DNA of 64,000 bases from Pogonophryne albipinna. Lineage: Eukaryota > Chordata > Actinopteri > Perciformes > Artedidraconidae. The notes beneath the pieces were generated by a model that was not told where the DNA came from, ran no database searches, and saw only the letters and a list, made by a program, of their open reading frames with translations. This document shows, one piece after another, positions 45,301 through 51,267 of this stretch (positions are counted from its first letter, which is position 1; each line of letters begins with the position of its first letter). A program made the translations under genes and the position numbers. The stretch covers positions 4,597,995 to 4,661,994 of the forward strand of contig CM053256.1 in the NCBI GenBank assembly GCA_028583405.1. Direction: 5' to 3'.

Positions 45301-48166
45301 TTCTATGAACAAAAAATGTGGTTCTTCTGTACTCAGCAGGTTGAGCATCATTTCCATGTGGTCGGAAGGCTTGTTGTCCCCCAGGCTATGAATAGCGAGC
45401 AGGCGTCGGGCCCGTTCCGACCGTGACAGCTCGAAAGTCTTTAGCAGGAAAGCCTTGAACGCTGCATATTTATCCTGGGCAGGGGGAGATGTAATAAAGC
45501 CCACCGAGCGGGTCGCAGTGGAGCTCCCCAGCGCCGAAACGACGTGAAAATAGCGTGCTGCGTCATCAGTCACTCCGCGGAGGGCAAACTGAGCCTCCGC
45601 CTGAGCGAACCATGCAGCCGCAGATGTCTCCCAAAACTCCGGCAGTTTGAAAAAAACTGCGTTATTCGCCATGCTCGGTTCAGTCTCGGATCCTTCAACG
45701 AGACTTATGTCGGGGTCACCAATGTAGTGCCGAGAGACGGGAGTCGGAGGCGGGGTTTCAAAGGTACAAGCTAGACTTTTATTTAGCATCTGAAAACACA
45801 TGTAAACAACTTCATGCCCGGGAAGCGAAGACCGGCGGAAACAGGAAGTCCGGTTCACTAAAATGTCCGTGCGGAACAATACCCCAACCCATAGATCTGT
45901 GGGTGAATAATGTCAATCACCACACAGTACACTTTATATTGTTCATCCAATTCATCACAAAACCATTTTCTTTTTTGTATAAACGGCGTGTTTGATTCAT
46001 GACTTAATTTGACTTCTTAGGTAAGTCTTTCAAAGGCTGAGTGGCCGTTTAACCAGTTTCATCTTTTGTTTGTATTTGAACAATACTATATATAGATAAC
46101 GTTAATGGCTAAGAACGTATCTGTACCTAATTTGGCATGATCAGATTATTCTTTTAAGAAAACTATCTGGGACAAAAAAATGAAGTTCAGGATGAAGATT
46201 ATTAACAGTCTTCTTATTCTACCGAGTTAAGCCTGCGCTGTGTGAAATTGATGGGACATACTCACGCTCTGGATCAGAGAGGGAAACGGTTCCTCTGAGG
46301 ATTAAAAAAGAAAGAAAAAAATGGCCCATTTCATTTATTTCATCCTGACAATATAATTATTTATATATCCACCTAAAGATATGCTAACACTGTTCAATGA
46401 CTTAAGATACATTTGGTATCGGAATATACATATTTCTGTCTTTTTTCTCTTACCTTTGGTTCCTGAGCTGATGTCTGACAATCTCTGCACCAGATCAGTC
46501 CTGTTCATCTTCTTTAAAACCGTTTTGGTCATATTCACACACTTTCCGCTGAACGTCTTCACCATCAGATCCACTGTTTTATCTGTGTTTGCCACTTTGA
46601 GTCGACCCCTTAGGATCAGTGGGAAACTTTCCTCTAATTCAATGAGTGACTTGAATTGGTTAAGCTCATCTGAACTCAAATCCTTCAATGATTCAAGAAG
46701 TATCTTCTGAGCCATCATGCTTTGTACCTGTAAAGTTTAAAGTAGATATTTTAGAGTGTATGCAGGATAGGCTGTTGTTTGTTATTTACATCCAAGATCG
46801 GAGACTGAGTCTCTTCTTATTTATATCACTAAGATTAACTTTTAGATTGTATATTCGATTTACTGCATTGTGGTTGTATGCCTTCACAAAAGTGGCAGTT
46901 TACATCCATGGCGATCCAAAATGTCATATCTTTATCATTAATAATTTTAATCCCATGGCATTTGTCCACCAAATTCAAAATTAGTTTATTTTTGTACTCA
47001 ATTGGTTGTTTGTCCCAAATCTAAATAAATAGTTGTTTGGTTAAGGAAAATACATTCTTCCACACAGCGCCCAATGGGTCAGTGGATGATTTTAAATGTT
47101 GTCAATCATTTTAAATCATGATTGAAAATATCAGGTTACAGAATATTGTTTCTCAGTGAAGGATTTCCTTGCCGATTTCAGAAATATTTGCCATCAAGGT
47201 GGGTTAAGATAACTAATGTTGTTTTAAATGTTTGGCTTACAGCGGATTCAAAATATTGTATTGATATAAGTTTAGAATTGTATTCTCTATTGCATACACC
47301 AATTGCATCTCAAAAGCAGTGATTATATGAGCGGCAAAACATGATATCCAAACTTTCATTAGAATCCTTTTAATAAATATGTAATCACCTCCATGACTTT
47401 CTTTTTTTTTCTTCTTTTCTTTTTCATGTCTTTCTTATTCTTCTTATAATTCTCAGACTCATCAGCAAGGTCCTCGAGGAGATCTGACTCATGTTCTCTC
47501 AGCAGTTTGTAGAATATCTCTTTTTCTCCAGGTCCACAGAATCTCAAAGGCCCTCTCAGGAGAGCCTTTGAGATTCTCCTCTTCCCCCGACGGCCATGGA
47601 GGGATAGGATTTCCTCATAATTGTCTCGATTGATAACTTTATATGAGAACAATCCATCCAGAATTGGTTCAATGTTTTTTACTCTCTGGACTAGTGCTAA
47701 TCTATGTTTATCCACAAATAGCTCTGAGGAAAGAAAAGGCAAAGTGGTTAGCTTGGAGGTAATATGCATCACGATATATTTAATAAAAAGTGGTAAAACC
47801 TCAAATTCATCTAATATTACAAAACCGGAAAATGAACTTACTTACTCTGAATGAATATAAGAAACTGAGCAGCACGTCTCTGGTAAATACAAGTTTAATG
47901 TGGTGATTCTACATGATTCTTTGTGAGGAAAATTAAGTTTAACAGATCTGGTCCAGTAAAAACAACCCAATAACCACATTAACTGATTAGTCGACAATAT
48001 GCTATTCTGTAAATTGAGTGAAGAATATCCTACATGATAAAACAAAAGGAAATACGTTTTCCAGTCAGATTCTGCTTTTAAACTCGGCTGGTTGTAGCCA
48101 ACCTTAACTCAAACTAACAGACAGTGTACATGCTGTAATACCTGTGGACCTACCTTCCTCCATCAT
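27128..48166 (-). CDS. CARD - five PYD - FIIND - CARD protein (predicted inflammasome sensor/regulator)
   Basis: Exons, in transcription order: 48154-48198 (start), 47389-47723 (CARD), 46454-46727 (PYD1), 46266-46294, 41190-41478 (PYD2), 40905-40945, 40346-40631 (PYD3), 36299-36343, 35630-35915 (PYD4), 34967-34995, 34555-34816 (PYD5), 34322-34365, 34142-34215, 33748-33962 (ZU5), 33409-33662 (ZU5/UPA), 32257-32376 and 31287-31434 (UPA), 29979-30023 (linker), 27128-27393 (CARD, stop). All have AG/GT ends, and phases agree except after 36299-36343, which has one base too many. The model gives about 1,017 residues. FIIND proteins (NLRP1, CARD8) self-cleave, and the freed UPA-CARD piece nucleates caspase-1 activation. 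Here NACHT and LRR are absent and the N-terminus is a CARD plus tandem PYDs. The introns hold many transposons. It could be two genes, split between the first CARD and PYD1; the phase-0 donor of the CARD exon and the lack of a start exon before PYD1 argue for one. Confidence 0.65.
27507..29036 (+). mobile_element. deleted Tc1 element carrying a nested hAT-type MITE
   Basis: Starts CAGTGGAGGAAATAAGTATTTGATC at 27507 and resumes after the nested insert with TAAGAATATCAAAAAGAAAATCC. It carries the truncated transposase start at 28684-28938 (MGKTK...[11 protein letters not shown]...RKWKKHS) and the same internal deletion as the copy at 2987. The frame ends [16 protein letters not shown]. The right end lies near 29036, where sequence returns to the host intron (compare the uninterrupted site at about 52170). 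It lies in the intron between the FIIND linker and the last CARD exon. Confidence 0.75.
27616..28440. mobile_element. hAT-type MITE nested in Tc1
   Basis: An 825-bp insert with ends CAGAGATGGGG... and ...ACACCCAACTCTG (imperfect inverted repeats). It is flanked by 8-bp duplications AGTGTAAG (27608-27615) and ATTGTAAG (28441-28448, one mismatch). No coding capacity. The 8-bp duplication fits hAT. Confidence 0.7.
29037..29978 (-). other. intron sequence of the FIIND gene, duplicated elsewhere
   Basis: Parallels 3475-4216 and 52170-52880. No exon. Shared ancestry of the 3' gene part in three places. Confidence 0.5.
29979..30023 (-). CDS. linker exon between FIIND and CARD
   Basis: A 45-nt exon, acceptor TATTTTACAG, donor GTGAGT, phase 1 in and out. 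Encodes [15 protein letters not shown], a flexible acidic/serine-rich linker. Near-identical linker at 4217-4261; related linker at 53415-53459 in the PYD-CARD gene. Confidence 0.75.
30185..30870 (+). mobile_element. LINE reverse-transcriptase fragment in intron
   Basis: Encodes [20 protein letters not shown], then [33 protein letters not shown] and [10 protein letters not shown], which are the fingers/palm start of a non-LTR reverse transcriptase. After 30634 the frame changes and the catalytic YADD block is missing. It is antisense to the host gene. Confidence 0.75.
31287..31434 (-). CDS. FIIND exon 4 (end of UPA subdomain)
   Basis: Acceptor TTCTCACATAG, donor GTCAGT, phase 0 to 1. Encodes [20 protein letters not shown] and ends [11 protein letters not shown]. 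The FFDV...F-K-NP strand and the terminal W-containing strand fit the end of the FIIND fold in fish NLRP1-like proteins. Confidence 0.8.
31435..32256 (-). other. intron between UPA exons, no gene
   Basis: AT-rich sequence with no recognised repeat or exon. Confidence 0.4.
32257..32376 (-). CDS. FIIND exon 3 (UPA subdomain)
   Basis: Acceptor TTTTTTTTCCAG, donor GTACAG, 120 nt, phase 0 at both ends. Encodes [20 protein letters not shown], then [12 protein letters not shown]...ICPE. The Y-K-x-I-R-K-P block and the LTA strand are characteristic of fish FIIND sequences. Confidence 0.85.
32925..33115 (+). repeat. tRNA-derived SINE
   Basis: Contains a pol III B-box GGTTCAAGTCC (about 32980) after an A-box-like stretch, and the CCTTGAGCAAGGCACC block common to fish tRNA-derived SINEs (about 33063). 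It lies in a FIIND intron. Boundaries approximate. Confidence 0.65.
33409..33662 (-). CDS. FIIND exon 2 with the autoproteolysis site
   Basis: Acceptor TACTATGCAG, 254 nt, phase 1 to 0. Encodes [53 protein letters not shown] and [14 protein letters not shown]. In the assembled protein His754, Glu763 and Phe780-Ser781 have the same spacing as human NLRP1 His1186, Glu1195 and Phe1212-Ser1213, the residues for self-cleavage. The cleavage bond maps to 33544/33543. The exon's donor is the weak GTTACT; no better in-phase donor is seen. Confidence 0.85.
33748..33962 (-). CDS. FIIND exon 1 (ZU5 subdomain)
   Basis: Acceptor TATATTTTAG, donor GTAAGT, phase 2 to 1. Encodes [20 protein letters not shown], then [26 protein letters not shown] and [12 protein letters not shown]. 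The G-L-R-W-x-C strand and the V-Y-L-P-H-W-I-C motif are diagnostic of FIIND/ZU5 in fish NLRP1-like proteins. Confidence 0.88.
34142..34365 (-). CDS. two linker exons before FIIND
   Basis: Exon 34322-34365 (acceptor TTCTTCACAAG, donor GTAATT; phase 1 to 0) encodes [15 protein letters not shown]. Exon 34142-34215 (acceptor CCTCTGCAG, donor GTACAA; phase 0 to 2) encodes [20 protein letters not shown] then ASTY. The [10 protein letters not shown] segment directly precedes FIIND in other fish NLRP1-like proteins. Confidence 0.75.
34555..34816 (-). CDS. PYD5 exon
   Basis: Acceptor ATCCATTAG, donor GTGTGA, phase 0 to 1, 87 codons. Pyrin-domain pattern: [19 protein letters not shown] (helices 1-2), [20 protein letters not shown] (helices 3-4), [16 protein letters not shown] (helices 5-6). 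No methionine start is needed because it is an internal exon. PYDs self-associate with ASC or PYD-caspases in fish. Confidence 0.85.
34967..34995 (-). CDS. linker exon PYD4-PYD5
   Basis: 29 nt, acceptor TTCTCCTTAG, donor GTGAGT, phase 1 to 0. Encodes [10 protein letters not shown]. Confidence 0.6.
35630..35915 (-). CDS. PYD4 exon
   Basis: Acceptor TTTGTTCAG, donor GTAAGA, phase 0 to 1, 95 codons. PYD pattern: [56 protein letters not shown]. It is an intact reading frame, but the preceding linker exon delivers the wrong phase in this assembly, so PYD4 is out of frame unless the linker has a base error or PYD4 is skipped. Confidence 0.8.
36299..36343 (-). CDS. linker exon PYD3-PYD4, one base too long
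   Basis: 45 nt, acceptor TCTCTCTTCAG, donor GTGAGT. Starts in phase 1 and encodes [15 protein letters not shown]. It ends GAGGGGA (plus strand CCCC at 36300-36303), leaving phase 1 instead of phase 0. The other linkers leave phase 0. Confidence 0.6.
37043..39376 (+). mobile_element. L2/CR1-like LINE, 5'-truncated, long intact reverse transcriptase frame
   Basis: A 566-codon open frame (37073-38773) with reverse transcriptase blocks [63 protein letters not shown] and the catalytic [11 protein letters not shown]. The C-terminal APHLWNQLP...[10 protein letters not shown] follows. The 3'UTR ends with AAATAAACA and a (TTGA)n tail at 39358-39376. No apurinic endonuclease domain is present, so it is 5'-truncated. 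An uninterrupted frame suggests recent insertion. Confidence 0.85.
39377..40116. other. right part of the hAT element, no intact gene
   Basis: Non-coding apart from a 157-codon chance frame. Ends in the hAT inverted repeat. Confidence 0.4.
40346..40631 (-). CDS. PYD3 exon
   Basis: Acceptor GATTATTTCAG, donor GTCAGA, phase 0 to 1, 95 codons. PYD pattern: [59 protein letters not shown]. Confidence 0.85.
40763..40809. repeat. (GACA)n microsatellite
   Basis: About eleven GACA units with a few interruptions, in the intron between PYD3 and the preceding linker. Confidence 0.9.
40905..40945 (-). CDS. linker exon PYD2-PYD3
   Basis: 41 nt, acceptor TTCTCTTCAG, donor GTAAGT, phase 1 to 0. Encodes [14 protein letters not shown]. 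Confidence 0.65.
41190..41478 (-). CDS. PYD2 exon
   Basis: Acceptor GATTTTACCAG, donor GTAAGA, phase 0 to 1, 96 codons. PYD pattern: [40 protein letters not shown], ending SQSSSGLK. The middle ([20 protein letters not shown]) departs from the other PYDs. Confidence 0.8.
41862..43043 (-). CDS. integrase of the Ty3/gypsy element
   Basis: HHCC zinc finger (H-NLSHHG ... CMACQ), then the DDE core [22 protein letters not shown] and GLCERFH, and a C-terminal tail with [19 protein letters not shown]. Frame open for 393 codons, which is unusual in this element. Confidence 0.85.
   Translation of the reverse strand: MQTDWRRPVFEAVHNLSHHGTKPSMKLLSQKFVWQGLKKDVRSWVDSCMACQRAKVHRHTRAPFQLFAVPDRRFDHVNVDLVGPLPPSHGFTYLFTMVDRTTRWPEAVPLTSTSASDVARAFIGTWVARFGTPSDLSSDRGSQFTSELWNAVAVGLGVKLHRTTAYHPQANGLCERFHPSMKASLRVGLTDGNWVDKLPWVMLGLRCAPNEDLQSSSAELVYGQTLRVPGEFIPTATVPWSTAGQRSSLLETTGTFTPRPHVAAQQPSFPGVPRITVGGFRFYSPRYAPRPPYDGPFRVIRHGDKSLVVDVGGRPETVSVDRIKRAHVDVSRPLELALPPRRGRPPMARPPPPVGMPSPSLAPLPSPAAPPSSAPVVRTRRGRVVLPPRHEDF
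43092..43769 (-). pseudogene. RNase H region of the Ty3/gypsy element
   Basis: [18 protein letters not shown], then the RNase H core [34 protein letters not shown] and FVDHEPLTF. Ends just before the integrase in a different frame. Confidence 0.8.
43660..45175 (-). pseudogene. protease and reverse transcriptase of the Ty3/gypsy element, frameshifted
   Basis: 45175-44093 carries the protease motif [13 protein letters not shown] and the RT start [32 protein letters not shown] and [12 protein letters not shown]. After a frameshift at about 44100 the palm continues [13 protein letters not shown] and [11 protein letters not shown]. The catalytic YLDD is YLDN, which would be expected to inactivate the enzyme. 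Confidence 0.8.
44989..45672 (-). pseudogene. gag of the Ty3/gypsy element
   Basis: ATG at 45672-45670 ([14 protein letters not shown]...). Capsid-like [19 protein letters not shown] and [12 protein letters not shown]. The end (KMCRPPC) shifts frame relative to the pol frame. Confidence 0.75.
46266..46294 (-). CDS. linker exon PYD1-PYD2
   Basis: 29 nt, acceptor TTTAATCCTCAG, donor GTGAGT, phase 1 to 0. Encodes [10 protein letters not shown]. Confidence 0.65.
46454..46727 (-). CDS. PYD1 exon
   Basis: Acceptor ACTTTACAG, donor GTAAGA, phase 0 to 1, 91 codons. Encodes [54 protein letters not shown] and [18 protein letters not shown], a full PYD. The phase-0 acceptor before VQS shows that it is internal, so coding sequence lies upstream; the exon that fits is the CARD exon at 47389-47723. 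Confidence 0.85.
46728..47388 (-). other. intron between N-terminal CARD and PYD1
   Basis: AT-rich, no repeat or gene recognised. If the CARD exon instead ended at its stop (47361-47359), this would be intergenic. Confidence 0.45.
47389..47723 (-). CDS. N-terminal CARD exon with lysine-rich tail
   Basis: Acceptor TTTCTTTCCTCAG, phase 1 in: the start exon's final G plus AG gives Glu, so the protein starts [24 protein letters not shown] to residue about 90 ([36 protein letters not shown]), then a basic tail [19 protein letters not shown]. It exits in phase 0 at a GTGATT donor that fits PYD1. If the donor is not used, translation stops 10 codons later (47359), giving a 126-residue CARD-only protein. 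The CARD is divergent from the other three in the window. Confidence 0.75.
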
Positions 48167-48198
48167 GTTTAGATCAGGTGCTGCCGAGGATTAAGGAG
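48154..48198 (-). CDS. start exon of the multi-PYD FIIND gene
   Basis: 45 nt, acceptor TTTTTTTAACAG, donor GTAGGT, ATG ATG GAG GAA G with ATG at 48166-48164 or 48163-48161. Phase 1, matching the CARD exon. Identical in layout to 24182-24226. Confidence 0.65.
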
Positions 48199-49136
48199 CT
48201 GTTAAAAAAAATGTGTTGTTGTTAGACTTTACATATACCTCTGTTGTCTCTTATACATTTACGAAAGAGAAACAAAACGCTGTTTTTCTTTAACGGTCCC
48301 CACACTAAGAAATTAACCATTAAAACTAGCTTAGGCTACACCACACATTGTGAGGCTCAGTTTAATGACAACTCCAAATGTTCAGCCCAAGAAAAAAAAG
48401 TACTATGAAGACATGTGTGAATCAGAAACAGACAATAAAGTAATTGAAACAAAAAAAGAAGCAACAAGTAAAGTGAAAGGCTCTTTAAGAACTTCTCATG
48501 CACAGCGTTGAGCCATCATGAAAGGTTCAAATCAATTTGTGATAGCTTAACGAACAATTTTGACCTAATTCAGTCCAAATCTGATGCTCAATTTCCAATG
48601 ATATAAAACTATTTAGTAAATCATTTGAGAAGCTGAGACAACAGATTGTTTGCCATTTTGTTATTTAAAAATGTCTCAAACAAGTACTAATTCTCCAATA
48701 AATTAAAAACTGCTTTTTTAATCCATGTATTTATAGGCTAAAAGCTTTACAGCCCAGGAAAAGGTCATTTCCACGCAGCACAAACTCCACAATACCAAAA
48801 GTAGCCTTTTGTAATTTTCTAACACATGAAACCTGCCATAACAGTTTCAGGCATACTATTTTGTAAAACTAGACGGCAGGAAATTGAAACCCTAAAAAAA
48901 CAGAAGCGTAAGAGATTTGTCAGTGAGACAGTTATTAAGTGAATGTGTAGTGACTGAATAATATAACCAAAATGTCCATTTTACATGTAATTAGTGCAAA
49001 GAAAGGTTAAAGTGAAAGCGAAAAGTTGGAGTTTAAATCCTTCCATTACTGTTCAATAACTGCGGGACACCAGTTGGCCGTGATCTGTCTCGTGAACGTT
49101 AAACCTGTTCGTGCTGCACGTAGAGATAAAACTCAC
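48199..49136 (-). other. intron 1 of the multi-PYD FIIND gene
   Basis: Parallels 66-989 and 24227-25142. No gene. Confidence 0.5.
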
Positions 49137-49315
49137 CGGATGTTTCTCTCTTTCTCCCTCAGTCTGCTTCCAACAGGTTCTCAATATCTTTCAGTATCTT
49201 TAAACTTTATGAAAACAGAGACAACGTTTAAATCCCGCCACATTTCTACCTCTCGTTCAGTTTCAAGAAGAGGAAGTTAAACGTGTGTGTGTCCTTTTCT
49301 CTGAAGTGACGTGGT
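49137..49315 (-). promoter_or_regulatory. 5'UTR exon and promoter, cassette copy 3 (multi-PYD FIIND gene)
   Basis: Donor GTGAGT at 49136-49131, IRF-like GAAACTGAAC (49264-49255), ETS-like AGAGGAAGT (49269-49277), GAS palindrome TTCTCTGAA (49297-49305). Same order and spacing as copies 1 and 2. Confidence 0.5.
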
Positions 49316-50847
49316 TCTCTTTACTGCTCAAACCACCGCCCTTTTTCCTGAACATTGTTGAACTAGCCTATCTTTTAACAATAACAAATAAAACATTCTA
49401 CCATACATTCTTAAAGATATTGATACTGTAGGAATTAGTACTAGTTAGACTACTCCCACAAGTGCTATGAAGAACCATTACTGTGTATCTTGTGAGTACT
49501 CCTCTGACCAAATTAAAACAATAGAAAACAATCATACAGACTCACAATATGTATCATACTCAACATGAAGTTTAAAACAGGCAGAGTTGTCTTTCATGCC
49601 GAAGCCACGAACTCCTATATTAAAGAAGAGCTATTGTGGACTGAATTTAACCAGCAAATACTTAATATGCACTTTATAAACAGCACTTTTAAAAACAAAG
49701 TTACATGTGCTTTACATAGACAAAGCTTAATAAAAAGCCCAACCATAATATTAATAAAACAAATGACAAAAATAATAGAGCAGAAAGGACATATTGGAAA
49801 TAAAATGGTTTATAAAACAAAATAAAAAGCAGTTTTAAACAGATCATTTCTTACCAGTATTTTAAAGAATCTCTGCCAGACTCAGTCGTCACACAGACAT
49901 TACATAGCTGCATTCTTGCTTATATAACATCTGGGGATGCAGTTAGGATGGAGGGACGCATTCAGAGCCCCATGTGGTAACTGGAGTGTAATCCAGCATC
50001 ACTTCAGAGGGTAACAACACACTTTAAAATGAATCATTAAAAAGCATTTCATGACCTACATCCCACACATGAATTTACAACTGAAATGAGAAAATCTAAC
50101 AAATTACAAACACATTACATTTCCAAATGTGTAGTATTGAACTCCAACAGGCATTCTCTCAGACAACTCCCTAGAGCTACAAAAGGCTTTGTATAACTTT
50201 GTTTACTCATGCGGCAGCTACTTTACAAGACTCCTAAACAGACTGGATATCTAAACATTGCTGCAGTTCCCCTTTAAATGTATAAACTGTACTTTCATCA
50301 CCAAGTAAAGTCCTGCCTCCCTTCATCCAAACATACAAGTAGGTAAGGCTAAACAATTAGTTCATACAAATTGCGGTTGGTTCATAAATCAATGTTTGTT
50401 GATAACGTCAAAAGAATACTACCTTCTTCCAGTATCCTTCTGAACAACCAGTTTAATAAATAATAAGAATAATATGTAAACATTAAAACACATCTAGGAG
50501 GAAAGCGACATTCTTAAATCTGTTAACTTCATTACATCTTTATGTCTGCTTCAACTTTTAAAACACTCTATTCACTCGACATGTGTAATATTTATAAGAG
50601 TTTATTGAAAATGTATTTCGAAATAGAAAACATTGGCCTCCATAAGTAAACATATTTTCATGAGGGAAAACACAACGAGAGAATCGTTTAGCACATAAGA
50701 CAATAAGCAAAATTAAAATCTGCATGCAAAACCTAAGGCAAGGCAAGGCAAGGCAAGTTTATTTATATAGCACTTTTCAACACAAGGCAATTCAAAGTGC
50801 TTTACAAAAAATGAAAGACATTAAGAAAATGGCATTTAAAATCAGTC

Positions 50848-50886
<39 letters not shown>

Positions 50887-51267
50887 AATCATTCATGATC
50901 AAGCATCCTTTAATTTATAAAAAATAGGTTAACAGCTGACTCAATCCATCTGGGATTTGCTGGATCAAAACATTACATGCAGGTGAGAACGCTAAATCAT
51001 TTCTTACATCATTACATTACATGAATGACTTACATGGTTTGCTGAATCTGGTTTTAACCTTACAGGAAAACGTATTCATTTTTATAAAATATGACTGGTC
51101 CAAGTGTAAAAAAGAGCTATGATTAAACATGAAGGTGCAAAAGCTATATTTGATAGAACCCCCCACAGAGACGTTTACATGACTATTTCCCCATTGGAAT
51201 CATTTAAGATGTTTTTTTCTTGAGGCACAATGTACGTTTAGTCTGAAAAATGATTTCTCCACAACAT
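49316..51267. repeat. duplicated intergenic segment, copy 3
   Basis: Parallels 1176-2939 and 25321-27127. Contains the AATAAA of the PYD-CARD gene (minus strand, 50601-50606) and a short retroposed repeat at 50736-50882 absent from the other copies. Confidence 0.6.
50736..50882 (+). mobile_element. short A-tailed retroposed repeat
   Basis: (CAAGG)n then TTTATTTATATAGCACTTTTC, AAGTGCTTTACAAAAAATG and a poly(A) run of about 35 at 50850-50882. The STTTATTTRTATAGCRC...AAGTGCTTTACA block is widespread in fish genomes. The empty site CCTAAGGATAATC is seen at about 2576, 22796 and 26742. Confidence 0.65.

Larger units (their letters stand above)
41634..45924 (-). mobile_element. Ty3/gypsy retrotransposon (Mag-like), full length, antisense strand = host sense
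   Basis: Two 202-bp LTRs (41634-41835 and 45723-45924) begin TGTAGTGCCGAG and end TCAATCACCACA. They differ at three positions by eye and are flanked by CAGT on both sides. Just inside the 5' LTR (minus strand) is a primer-site-like TTGGTGACCCCGACA; a G-rich tract precedes the 3' LTR. Coding order gag, protease, RT, RNase H, integrase with several frameshifts. Its high GC contrasts with the host introns. It sits between the PYD1-side linker and PYD2 and shares the host gene's strand. Confidence 0.9.

Noticed and set aside
49565..49825. 86-codon plus-strand frame
   Set aside because: The same sequence at about 1420 and 25600 contains stops and indels in this frame; it is chance in AT-rich sequence.
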